This document shows positions 1 to 9,869 of a stretch of 21,121 bases of DNA, piece by piece (the stretch's first letter is position 1; each line of letters opens with the position of its first letter). The translations under genes were made by a program, and so were the position numbers. Source of the stretch: Folioceros fuciformis (lineage: Eukaryota > Anthocerotophyta > Anthocerotopsida > Anthocerotales); contig JBNGIO010004144.1 of assembly GCA_049999805.1 (NCBI GenBank), positions 1 through 21,121 on the forward strand. The letters are read 5' to 3'. The notes under the pieces are model-generated. The model saw only the letters and a list, made by a program, of their open reading frames with translations. It had not been told where the DNA came from and made no database searches.

Positions 1-97
1 GACCATGGGTATTATAAAGCCAAACTTCAAACAAAATTTGTTGGCTAGCACTAGGACCATGGGTATTATAAAGCCAAACTTCAAACAAAATTTGTTG
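1..97. repeat. Direct repeat of 43 bp, two copies 54 bp apart
   Basis: Positions 1-43 and 55-97 are identical. An 11-bp spacer (44-54) separates them, so the period is 54 bp. Because the first copy begins at the window edge, the array may continue to the left. Each copy can be read as the short peptide MGIIKPNFKQNLL in one frame, but the reading frame continues only to about 247 and resembles no family I know. I regard it as a minisatellite-like repeat and not as a gene. Confidence 0.85.
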
Positions 98-1154
98 AAA
101 ACTGGCTACCAAACTAATAGGAGCCATGGGCCTCACATGGATTGGGTGCCTTTGGAGGTGCTGCCAGTAAGGCCGTTGGCTAAGAAGGTGGCTAGGCATA
201 CGTCATGTTGTTGCTGTATGAAGAACAGAGCACCTAAGACTCTATAACTAGAGCATCATGGCCATAAGCCCTGATGCTGAAGTGCTTGATGATGCCATGT
301 ACATGGCCCATGGATGGCCTGCACATGACATGTATGCCTGGGCGTGTGCCATGTATGCATTTGTGCATGTGAAGATGAAGGATGACATGTGGATGCATAT
401 GACATGTCTAGAGAGAGGATGTATGTATCATGGTGGATGTGAACCATGTGTGTTAGATGCATGTGAGGAGTAGCGCCTTGGCACATATGAACCATATTCC
501 AAAACAAATATAAAAATGATAAAATAAAAAAGGACGAAGTAGGCTGTTTAGTTGGTTATTATTTGGTAATAGACCAAAGGCCAAGGAGAAGTAGGATTAT
601 AAAGTGCCTACCATCGGTGCGAGGAGGCACTTCATTGAGAGTTCTTGGGGATTTTGCCTCTATATGTGGGCTACCTAGCCATGGATTCTCAAATTGTTGA
701 TGTTTGTCTTATTCTAATAGACAGACATACTTTGTCCCTGCTGTGTCTTTGTCTCTTGGAGGTTCTTGTAGTTTGTTGCATTGCCAAGTTGGGAGAATTT
801 TCCATCTTGATTTTACCACATCAACAATCCGCCTTGTTGGGAACAAGGATAGGGTACTGGAGGAGATTGTGGCGCGCTGGAGATTGGAGGAAGAGGTGGA
901 AGTCGTCCACCATCCAACCCAGGAGACAGCTGCGATCCGAGAAGGTTGGGTGTTGTAGAAGGCAGCGCCAAGAGATAGGCTGATTTTTTCTAATGGACAG
1001 GAATTTTGCCATTGATTACACGCAGCTTGGGTGTGGTAGTCATACGATTCCTGAGTTAGCAGAGTTGTCTGGAGAAGAGCCTGCATACATCTGGAGCTGT
1101 TTGTGGATTGAGGCGCAGTGAATGTGCTGATGAAACTCCTTCCGTCCCGAAGAT
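98..1154. other. Unassigned region with a CATG-dense stretch
   Basis: No gene could be supported here. From 257 to 463 the tetramer CATG occurs 13 times, often inside ATGCAT- or ACATGT-like words; this makes open frames appear on both strands. From about 500 to 600 the sequence is A-rich. From about 640 to 1154 several overlapping frames are open on both strands, without a recognisable domain. This part may be the leader or a lost 5' LTR of the copia element that follows, but no primer binding site or second LTR copy was found. Confidence 0.5.
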
Positions 1155-2087
1155 TTGGACCTTGGCAGATTGGATTTGCAGGAGGAAGACGCTTCACCTA
1201 TTGTTGATTCCACAATTGGCATTGATGAACAACAAGCAGCATCTCCTTCTTTTGCATTTTTTAGAAGTTCTTGGGGCAACGTCCCTCAACCTAGGCTAGG
1301 CACTGAGAGTAATTTAAGCCCATTTGGTGTTCCTTCTCCTACAGCAGGCAACCTTGCTGCTTTCGCAAGCACTCTTGCAGGCACGGCAGGCTACCCTGTT
1401 GCTGGAGTTGGACATTCTACTAGACAAGCTGTAAACTCAGGAACCAGCACATCTCAACAACCTGTACCTCCAGTCAACACCCTTGCGCAAGCTATGGTGA
1501 TCACTCTAGGTTCCTTGAAGATTGATTTCAAGGACAAGGATTGCTTTAATGGTAATGATTACCACATCTGGGCGATGAGGCTGGCCCTGATTTTGGAGGA
1601 GCATGAGCTCATGTCCGTCGTGGACGAGATAGAACCAAAACCAGCAACACAACACAACAATGTGAATGCTGCGGATATACTTGCATGGCAAAGGAAGGAT
1701 AGGAGAGCCCGGTCAATCCTTTTGGCATCCTTTGACAAGAACATGATGCCGCATACCATGGATGCTGATACTTCAACAGCAGTTTGGAACAAATTCAAAC
1801 TCATTTATAGAGATAAGAGTTATGTTTCCCTTGTGTTAGCGCATTGGGATTTTTTCAATATTCGTATGAAGGATAATGAGACTGTTGAGTCTTACATCAA
1901 TAAATTTTGCACAGCTCGTGCGACCCTTGCATATTGTGGAACTATCTTCACTGAGTTTCAAGCTGCTATTTCATTTTTACCATCTCTACCTGACAGTTAT
2001 TCTCAGTTTATTAGTTCTCAAAATGCTACTCTTCAAGTTGCTGGACCTGGTGCCAATGTAACGTTGGAGCAGGTATTTGGAGCTTGA
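1155..2087 (+). pseudogene. Copia gag (capsid) region, element 1
   Basis: The capsid domain of the copia gag/UBN2 type begins near residue 114 (position 1494), with the typical phrase ITLGSLKI followed by NDYHIWAMR and a line of helices ending near LEQVFGA. Family members pack the element RNA in cytoplasmic particles. The 113 residues before the domain are rich in Ser, Gly, Ala and Pro and are not usual for copia gag; the frame is open but the true start is uncertain. A TGA ends the frame at 2087. The expected continuation (IAEERRRSLQ) is in the next frame from 2084, so one frameshift breaks gag here. Confidence 0.8.
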
Positions 2088-2368
2088 TTGCTGAAGAACG
2101 CCGGAGGAGCCTTCAGAAGTCTAAGCCCAACATGCAGCAAGGCACTAGAGTTTTATTTGCCTCAAGAGGACGTGGAGGCAATCGAGGTAGAGAATGTGGG
2201 GCTCAGCACGACGAGGAGCTTCAACCTCTTGACAGCCCTACCTTCAAAGGCATACCTTCACTTGCAAGTGGTGTAAAATGCCCGGTCATTTTGAGAAGGA
2301 CTGCAAGAAGAAAAGGGTTGGTGAGCCTAGGAAGGAAAGTTCAAGTTCCATTCCATAATCCAATGTAG
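2084..2368 (+). pseudogene. Gag C-terminus with CCHC zinc knuckle, element 1
   Basis: The frame starting at 2084 continues gag (IAEERRRSLQKSKPNMQQ, then an RGRGGNRGRE basic stretch). The nucleocapsid knuckle itself is in a different frame at 2263-2304 and reads CKWCKMPGHFEKDC, which is C-X2-C-X4-H-X4-C, followed by KKKR. A second frameshift therefore lies between about 2200 and 2260. The role in the family is binding of genomic RNA. As it stands the region cannot make one protein. Confidence 0.75.
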
Positions 2369-2439
2369 CCATATCTAAAGGTCTGCCCAAAACACCCTCC
2401 ATCTTAGCAGTTTTCTTATCTTCTGTCCTAATCCAAAAT

Positions 2440-2879
2440 GACATGTGGTTCCTTGACTCAGGGGCAACCAGTCAAATCTGTTTTGATAGGAATGCTTTCA
2501 CTGTTTTTAACTCTACTCTAGATCATCACCAGTTTGTTCTTTGGGTGATGAAAGTGGTTTATCCATTAAGGGTGTAGGATCAGTTAAGATACAGCTTCCT
2601 GACACTTCCGCACTTACAATCACAGGTGTGTTGTTTGTCCCATCCATGACCAAGAATCTCATGTCAATTATGAAGCTCACACAGGACCATTCTTGTAGAG
2701 TTTGTTTTGACTATACAAGTTGTTTTGTCATTAGCAATAGTATAGGACTTGACTTATTCATAGGGACACCTTTTCGTGATTTGTACCTTCTGAATGTCAG
2801 AACTTTATATAATCCACTTGCAACTGCTCATGTTACTCAAGCTTCTGGTCTCTCTCCAACTCAGCTTTTCACTTGGCAT
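2440..2879 (+). pseudogene. Copia protease and start of pre-integrase, element 1
   Basis: DMWFLDSGATSQI at 2440-2478 contains the aspartic protease active site (DSG, Asp codon 2455-2457). After a frameshift near 2525-2540 the frame continues with GLSIKGVGSVKIQLP and VLFVPSMTKNLMSI, the usual protease to pre-integrase linker of copia Pol. The region ends at TWH (2871-2879), where the family has the LWH...LGH zinc-binding start of integrase. At that point the element jumps into RT sequence. Confidence 0.8.
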
Positions 2880-3765
2880 ACAATTTCACTTCTATGAGGA
2901 TAGGCATAATGTCGAGATACATCAAGAGCATTTTGTGAATCAGCTTTTGCAGCGTTTCAATATGGCATATGCACGTTCTGTTGCTACTCCTATGTCAACA
3001 GGAAATAAATTATCTAAGGAGCAATGCCCCTCAACACAAGCTGAAAAAGATATTATGGCAACTCGCCCTTATAGGCAAGCTGTAGGTAGCCTCATTTATC
3101 TTGTAGCATGGACGTGTTTAGATATAGCCAGGGCTGTTAGTAGTGTTTCTCAATTTTTAGAAAATCTGGGGGAAGCTCATTGGACGGCTGTGAAGAGGAT
3201 TTTTAGGTATCTCAAGGGCACCCCTAGATTTGGACTTACATTCTCCAAGGAGCCTGTTGGTTTAATGCTTACTTCATAATGTGATGTTGATTGGGCCGGA
3301 GACCCAGATAGTAGGAAGAGTGTTGCAGCCTATTGCAATTTACTTGGTGGATCTGTGGTTTCCTGGTCAAGCAAGAAGTTGACTACCATTTGCTTATCAT
3401 CTACGGAGGCCGAATATGGAGCTTTGTCACAAGTAGCGAGAGAAGTAATTTGGATACGTTCTTTCTTGTGAGGTATACAGCAACTGCCATAAGGTGCCAC
3501 AGTTTTATGGTGTGATAACCAATCTGCTATTGCACTCTCGGAGAACTTGGTTTTTCATGCAAGGTCAAAGCATATTGAAATTACTCATCATTTTATAAGA
3601 CAGGCTGCTGCTTCTGGTGAGTTGGAAGTTCGTTATATTCCAACAAGTGACAATATTGCTGATTTGCTTACCAAGTCTCTAGCTCGAAATCCACATACCA
3701 AGCATACTTTAGCAGCTGGTCTCAAACTCATTGCAGTGGTGGCCAAGATTGGCACTGCACATTAA
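2872..3765 (+). pseudogene. Copia RT C-terminal end and RNase H, element 1
   Basis: From LGIQFHFYED (2872 onward) the frame matches the part of copia RT that lies after the YVDD box, including ATPMSTG and YRQAVGSLIYL. The RNase H follows: DVDWAGD, STEAEY, CDNQSAIALS, HIEITHHFI and IADLLTKSL, which carry the acidic catalytic residues. Three in-frame stops interrupt it: TAA at 3277-3279, TGA at 3469-3471 and TAA at 3490-3492. The catalytic part of RT is absent, so the element cannot copy itself. Confidence 0.85.
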
Positions 3766-3864
3766 TTTCGTATGTTGGTCAGCGCAGTGGATGAAACCAA
3801 AATGTTTGTGCTAGTCATGCGCTACTCAACAACAACACTAAGGCCAAAACCCTCTTTTGGAGCT

Positions 3865-4140
3865 TAAGAGGGAGCTAGTTGTATGTTTTGGGTTTTAGTG
3901 TTATGGTTTACATTAGCCTATTTTTCATATTTTCCTTACCCTAATTATTTCAACTAAGAGGGAGTAAAGGAAATTATGTTAGTTTGGGTTAGTTTCATAA
4001 TCAACTTATTAGTTAATTAAATACCCTAAAATACATATATACACTTTTTCTTTCTTTTGAGTAATAACTGCTTTTGCTTTATGCACCTCTCGTGCTCTCG
4101 TGCCCGTGCACTGTCATACTCACTCAATCCATAACTCAAA
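3865..4140 (+). repeat. Probable polypurine tract and 3' LTR of element 1
   Basis: A purine run (TAAGAGGGAG, 3865-3874) lies 100 bp after the RNase H stop, where the plus-strand primer should be. An AT-rich stretch starting with TG at 3880 follows, with a TATA-like ACATATATACAC near 4031-4042. This is what a copia 3' LTR looks like, but without a second copy in the window neither end can be fixed. A closely similar purine run (AAGAGGGAG) recurs near 3956-3964. Confidence 0.45.
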
Positions 4141-4394
4141 ATAGGATCAACCTACCCTTGGTCTTGAGTTCTTGCCCATGACCCATCTTACATCGGAGAG
4201 TATTGCAACCCTGACCGTCACAGCTAGCAAAGGAGGATCACCACAAGGGCCACTTCCTTGCCGCTAGTAATTACAAGCCTGACTTTATCCCATCAACTAA
4301 GCTACCTGCGCCAACCTCCCATTGAAACCCCCCATTTGGACGCCGCCTCGCCGATCTCCGGATCCAAAATGGATGGCCTACCTGAGTTTTAGGA

Positions 4395-4490
4395 TAGTTA
4401 GGTCTTTTTTTCTTTGCCTTAATGGTGTTCGTCCGGACTTGGAGTCTGAGAACTATATAAAACCCCACAATTTCAACGAAGACGAGGCCC
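4395..4490 (+). repeat. Copy C of the TATA-containing repeat (diverged)
   Basis: The order of short blocks matches the repeats at 12430-12500 and 19025-19110: a T-rich AGGTC run, TTAATG, then GTCC-GAC, then a TATA box (TATATAAAACCCC, from about 4454) followed by AATTTCAACGAA-like sequence. A pyrimidine-rich stretch follows (about 4500-4980), as it does after the other two copies. Similarity is low and judged by eye. Confidence 0.4.
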
Positions 4491-4998
4491 TCTTGGATTC
4501 CCCCAAGCCTTTTGGTATGCTTTTTGGCTCTTTCAACTCCTACCCCTGGCATGCCCTGAGGGCCAACCAGACCTGTGTTGCCCCTCCTCCTACCGACAAT
4601 TGGCCAAGATGCTTGGGCCCGAGAGGAACCGATGCTGAAGCGATTGAGGCTTGACAACGTTCATGAGGCGAACCCACATGCACTATCCTTGGCTACAACG
4701 ACCCGAGACGACAAGGTTTCCTTCCATCTTCCCCTGCTACTACTTACGCCATGGTTTGATGCCCGTTCAATCTCTTCCTTCTACCCCTGCTCCTTTTCCA
4801 TATCACCGGCCTGTGCCATCTGCTCCAACTCCCTATACCGGACCTCCCCATCTTCCCCGCTCCTCCGCAATTCTGCTGCTTGCCCGGTCGTGACTCACCG
4901 TCCTTCCCCTTTCCTTCACTTTGTAGTCAACTACCACCGACCACTTGCTCTTCCCTCGCCTCCTTTGTAACCCGTCATCTCCGCCCCCAAACACCACA
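4491..4998. other. Pyrimidine-rich stretch without a supported gene
   Basis: The + strand is rich in C and T, which opens frames on both strands (for example 4271-4657 minus and 4575-4970 plus). None has a domain or composition that I can recognise. It resembles the pyrimidine-rich DNA downstream of the other TATA-repeat copies. Confidence 0.5.
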
Positions 4999-5451
4999 GT
5001 TGGGTAGATGGCATGGTGCACAATTCTTCATAAGGTCTGTTGTTGTGTGTCAATTAGACCCCTATAGCAAGAGTACCCCATTGGGCTTAACTTCTCTCGA
5101 AACACATGTGGAATGGTAGTATTGTCTAGGGTATCTCCTATCTTCCTCTACAGATAAATGAAGTCTCCAACCTTAAATTTCTTTGTCTTTGATCAAAAAT
5201 CCCACTCCACATGTGCGCATACCACAACGAGTCACGGTGCCGAGCTATGCAAAGATTGGCCATGGCCACCAGCTCATGACCTGTTGAGATAATGCTGCAT
5301 GTTGTTCTATGACAATGGCCCACATTGCCAAGTCATTGAGCGTGCATGCTATTGTATAATATGTTGTGATAGATTGAAGGGCCTCACAAGATAGTGAGAC
5401 TAGTGGTTTGGAAATTGTACCCTTATGTAGTGAATCACTCTTCTCAAACAA
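4999..5451 (-). pseudogene. Remnant of a Ty3/gypsy integrase C-terminal region
   Basis: Read on the - strand, fragments in successive frames follow the order of a gypsy integrase tail: LAMWAIVIEQHAALSQQVM, then MANLCIARHRDSLWYAH, then KFKVGDFIYL followed by a stop, then GDTLDN, and finally NCAPCHLPN (5025-4999). The GDFIYL part corresponds to the chromatin- or DNA-binding module after the catalytic core, where gypsy elements have a GD-V-YL motif. At least two frameshifts and several stops separate the parts. No catalytic core or LTR was found, so it is an old fragment. The assignment rests on recalled family patterns and not on a search. Confidence 0.6.
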
Positions 5452-7033
5452 GATTACTGGAAATACAATAGGAAAGATTCCATTCTAGGAGCCAAGCATG
5501 CTCTAATGGTTTCTAGGGTTTCATAACGCTCTCTAACGCGGCTTCCACAACTGACTTGAAACTAGCAAGCTGACATAAATAGCCTTCAATTCTACCTATG
5601 TTTGGATATTATATAGCTATGTTGCGATCAACTAGCTATTTCAAATATATATAACTATTCCTATCTAAAATGAACATTATACTAAAAATGATATGTCCAT
5701 GCATAGGTGTAAATGCTTATTTTGCTTAGCTTTCACTTGTAAGATAATCATGATAAAGGGAGTCATGAAATGCTATGACTAAGCTCATCTTCAAGACATG
5801 TCAGAAAATAAAACAACACATGCAAAGGTCCGTCTCCAATTGTAAGTTACACCCGTTGCAATGGTGTAGAACATAGGATCTACATCATATTGTATTACAA
5901 GAGACTATGATGGACCACACCATAATTTTCATAACATGGTCTATGAAATTCATAATCACATTAAATAGCAACTTTTCTTTTCCAGTTATTTTTTCTAAAG
6001 AGTTGTTATAACAATGTTGTATACGCCATAAAAAAAACCCTTTGTAGTTTATTTTGCACAAAATATCCTTTGGTTATATTCCACCTCTTGAAAAAATATT
6101 TTATTCACAGAAAGCCCAACTCCTCCTTCCTAGGGTTGCCCTTGTCTACAGGGCCTTCCCCTCCTTATTACTAGAAGGGCCTTCCCCTCCTTATTACTAG
6201 AGGCCTTACACAGACTTTCAAGGCTTTTGCATGTCAACAACCATGTTGCTCGAATAAGTTGCTTTAAAAAGTTGGTTAAGTCCTTTTGACTCTTGTGCCG
6301 ACTGCCAAGTGAACTCTAAGATTCACTTTAAGTCCGTGCATAAACTCTAGCCTAATTTGAACAAGAGTCTAGTCATCTAAACGCTATTGTCCTCGACTCG
6401 TTCTAACAAGCTTAAACTCAAAGCTCTCTATAGCTATCTCTCCACAATAAGCTGCCCCTTCTCAAGCAATGAGTGAGTCAATGTTCTCAAAGGGAAAGTT
6501 CCTACAACTAAACAACTGCCAAAGCAAGAAACCATGCACTCTAAGTCATCTTACTCAATTCCAATGGTAGCTACAACTCCACCTTTACTAAGAGTTTTCG
6601 CATGGAACATGCAATACAAAAACATGCACACTTGTCTATTTATCCAGCTAGCTCTACCTTGACTTCTATTTTTCTACTTTTTTCTCTATCTACTTTTACT
6701 TCTAATATTAGTAATGATAATATAAATTATACTAAAACTTTGAGTTACTAGAGAGAACATAGGGTGTGCTAGCCACGTTTGGCCAGAAAGTCAGTTGTCA
6801 TCCACATACATACCTCTAAGAATTGGCGTCCCCGAGGCAAGTAGAAAAAACGGCCTTTCACAGTCAAAATCGCAGTACGTAATGTAAATCAAAAGCGTGC
6901 CAAATCTAACCATACGGCCCAAGCAAAGAGGGATTCCGATACTCCAATTTCAAGGCAGCTGAAGAAGTACCAATCCGTGCACACAACCAAATATACTTGG
7001 GCGATGAGGCTGTAACCCTTAAAATCCCACGTG
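5452..7033. other. AT-rich intergenic region downstream of the HAM gene
   Basis: No open frame of interest and no RNA gene could be seen. It should include the 3' UTR of the HAM gene (minus strand, just left of 7034), but no canonical AATAAA was recognised on that strand. One short tandem duplication lies at 6151-6202. Confidence 0.55.
6151..6202. repeat. Tandem duplication, two 26-bp units
   Basis: Units 6151-6176 and 6177-6202 begin GGGCCTTCCCCTCC and differ only at the last base. They are directly adjacent. Confidence 0.85.
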
Positions 7034-9869
7034 TCAAAGACAGACCCATGCTGTTGACGCCACAAGCGGGTAACCTTGCCAAGCCAGCAGGAGACTACCC
7101 TCCTTATTACTCACTGCAAAACCTTGACCTGCAAAGTTCCTGATCAGACACTCTGCCTCTTTCTCTGATTGCCCACTGAGATGACGGGGCCTCAAGCCTG
7201 AACCCTCCAGTCTTCGTCTCCACTGGTGGGTCACTTCATAAATGCCCACCATTTCGTGTCCCTGCAGTAGTATAGTGTTCTCTATTTCAGAAGCAAAAAG
7301 AAACATCTCAATAGCCTCATTGCATTTGCGCTGTTGATCTGAGTGCTCCTCACTTAGAATCTGCTTGATGATGGATTTCTCCTGGACGACCTGTCCAGAG
7401 GCCAAGACTTCATCTACTAGTTCACTTTGTGTCACAGCCTCCAACCTGCCCTCTCTTTCGCAAACAGAGGTTTCAATTGAATGAAACAGCGATGTATAGT
7501 GATGCAATGCTTCAGAGAAGCGATCCTGGAAGGTAGGACTATCTACGCCGAAATTCTTCTCCACCACCGTCACTACCTTGGGCAAAAATACACTCACAAT
7601 TCTCTTCAGAATCGGAAAGCATGAAGACATTACAGGTGAACCTGCACAATTGTCTGAGTCCAGAAGACGCTGAAGCCCAAAAACTATATTGACGGCCAAC
7701 GGCTCAGTGTCGTCTACATGCGGCAGCATTGTTAGCTCAAGACAGGCAAGTTGTTCAACCACTACAGGGTGGAAGTTCAGCTCCACATTGAGGTCCTGAG
7801 CAAATCGACATAAGCTATCTCCTATGCACTCCATCTTCTCACGTGACATGCCCACCATTGTGAGACGCAACTTTGGTTTTGAATTCGTAGTGGTGGACCC
7901 GCTGTCAACGTCTGTCGAAGCTGTGCCTGCCCTGTAAGCTAAGTCATAAATAAGAGATGCCCATTGAGTTCCAGAACTGGCTGCCCCAAAATCAATAACG
8001 TGGAAAGTTGCCTCTCCTTCCATGGATTCAAGTATTGCCTGATTTGCAGAAAAATGCGCAAAATTTAATACCGGAGAAACTTCACAAAACTGCTTTAGAG
8101 CGCTTACAGAGTTGACAACATCAGCAGGGCTACACTCCTGCATGACAGATCGGCGACCTGACAAGCGAGTGGTGAGTGCTTCCTTGAATAGAAACGCCAC
8201 CCGATCCTGGAGGGGCCTCCCAGGACCAGTTTTATTAAAGAAATCTTTCTTACATGAGAGCTGAGAGGATTCTTCCAGCTGAAGACTGAGCCGCGCCAAT
8301 ATCGCTTGAGCATCATCCGTGTTCCCCAAATCAAGGGCCTCTACAACACGCTTCAGGAGACCATAGACAGGTATGGACGACTCCAAACATGCTGCTGCAT
8401 CTCCTGTTACCCTTGAGGTGCCACATCCATCATACAGATGCTTCACAGGCTCCGACGAAACCTGTTCCATCGCCTGCTTCCCACGAGAACTAAAACATCT
8501 GCCGGAGGACGTGGATACGTGAGGTGACGTATTGCCAGGGTCTACACCAGATTTCATGAGTGAGTCAAAATTAACCTGCTGCATGTCACACGCATAATCA
8601 CAGACCAAAGTTCCAGACCCTTCACTACTGGCATTTCTGTCTGTCCCTCTGTTGCTTCCGCCAAGGTGATTATTGCTGAGCATCGGAGCAACACCTGGTC
8701 GCCAGGCAGAACCCAACTCACGATAGGCCCTAGAACCACTGATCTTCTTTACCGAACTTGGGGAAAAAACCTTATGCGGAGCTTTTAGACGCCGCCTATG
8801 AAGCGGTGCTAGCGCGACATTCTGGTCCCCACCAACAAGGATGGGCGGCTTCGAATTAAAAGAACCGACAAAGGGATGGGAAGCCATATATACACGATGT
8901 GGTTGCCTTCTGAGTGGAGCGGCCCATAACTTCAAATCCTTCTCACCCTCGAAATTCCATCCACTGTAGAAGACCGTACCACTCTTCCTGGACGCCACTT
9001 CAGAGGCAGGAGAATGCTGATCTATCAAGTATTCCTGCGCAGGTGATTGCATATTCCAACAAGTAGCAAGAAGATCGTCGGAAGCAGCTTTCCCACAATT
9101 GTATTCAAATGGAGGTCTGTAAACTTCAGACGAACCCATCACGCAATCGGGGCCGGTGGGGTCCATAGACGAAGGTAGCTGATGGTCTGAGGACAAAGAT
9201 GGTAGGCCGCTCCAACTCTCCGATGATGCACTTGGCGATTCGGAAAAACGGAATTTTTGCACCTGCGGAAGAGAAGTAGCAATGTCAACAGGCGACAGAG
9301 TTCGAAAGCACGTTTTATCAAAAGACGTCGGTCAGTCAAGACGAGACCCCCACCTGAGACCTGAAAATGGGTGGCAATCTTGATGATATCTCTGAAACTG
9401 CATGGCACTGAGTGATTGTGGCAGCGCCGTAAGGATCTCCTGAGGTGGACGACCCCAGAGGATTGAAGTCCAAACCAGGACCTTGGTAAACGTGCCTGCC
9501 CTTACTGAATAGATACTGCTGTTCACACTCCGGAGCAGGGCTCTGTACTGCAACTTGAACTCGTTCTTGTCCCTGCGAAGACAATATTTCAGTTGGCACG
9601 TCTGTGCCACCATGAAAATCCACCATGCAATCCAGCGGCAGGACGAGCTCCTGGCCAAAAGGAAAGTGCGTCGCCGGTTGACATGAACCAGATGACAAAG
9701 GCCCACCGGAACCCCAGCTTGAGCCGGATTCGAAAAAAGGAGCGGAGCCGTAAGAGCTGACGCTGAAGACATCTTTCTGGCCGCTTACTTCTCCTACCGG
9801 CCATCTCCTAAGCAGAGAATCAGACACCTGAGCCGCAGGGTACACGCTGAGCAACCTATCTGCGTCCAT
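7034..9869 (-). CDS. HAM: GRAS transcription regulator, HAIRY MERISTEM (HAM/SCL6) class, two exons
   Basis: GRAS proteins of this class keep shoot meristem cells undetermined and act in the nucleus, in flowering plants together with WUSCHEL-type partners. Exon 1 is 9869-9354 (172 codons), the intron 9353-9263, exon 2 9262-7034; the joined protein is about 914 residues. The start ATG is the first after an in-frame TGA at 9887-9885. The GRAS domain covers about residues 468-914. Its marks, in order, are GLLKRVVEALDLGN and AILARL (first leucine-rich part), VAFLFKEAL, NFAHFSANQAILE, HVIDF near 593 (VHIID motif) followed by TQWASL, PKVVTVVEKNFG with HHYTSLFHSIE (PFYRE part), and ECLIRNFAGQGF, LLLAWQ and STAW at the C-terminus (SAW motif). 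QWASL, ECL and LAWQ are typical of HAM and not of DELLA, SCR or SHR. The roughly 465-residue N-terminal part is Ser-rich, seems disordered, and is longer than in Arabidopsis HAM proteins. Coding frame intact. Confidence 0.9.
8283..8303 (-). promoter_or_regulatory. miR171 target site within the HAM coding region
   Basis: The + strand here carries the miR171 core GAGCCGCGCCAATATC unchanged, so the minus-strand mRNA is complementary to it. Against the common plant miR171 sequence (from memory) only the first nucleotide is unpaired, and nucleotide 4 forms a G:U pair. The site encodes AILARLS (residues about 492-498), the same place as in HAM/SCL6 genes of other plants. Cleavage would be expected between 8292 and 8293. 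Confidence 0.88.
9263..9353 (-). other. Intron of the HAM gene (91 nt)
   Basis: On the minus strand the donor reads CTCAG|GTGGGG and the acceptor TTCTCTTCCGCAG|GTGCAAAA, with a pyrimidine tract before the AG. Splicing is in phase 0 and joins the exon 1 frame to exon 2. Without splicing, the exon 1 frame ends at a TGA at 9338-9336. An alternative donor six bases earlier (TTTTCAG|GTCTCAG) would not keep the frame. Confidence 0.85.

Larger units (their letters stand above)
1155..4140 (+). mobile_element. Element 1: decayed, internally deleted Ty1/copia retrotransposon
   Basis: Gag, CCHC knuckle, protease, pre-integrase start, RT end and RNase H follow one another in copia order on the + strand. 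They lie in changing frames and carry stops. Integrase and most of RT are missing at one junction (about 2872-2880). A polypurine-like run (3865-3874) and an AT-rich LTR-like segment follow. No 5' LTR, primer binding site or target duplication was found, so both outer limits are approximate. Confidence 0.8.

Noticed and set aside
709-1197. 162-residue minus-strand frame
   Set aside because: No domain or coherent composition, overlaps frames on the other strand, probably open by chance.
4271-4657. Opposed open frames on both strands
   Set aside because: Open because of the pyrimidine-rich composition; no recognisable motif in either.
8104-8739. Short minus-strand frames inside HAM exon 2
   Set aside because: Shadows of the long HAM frame in other phases.
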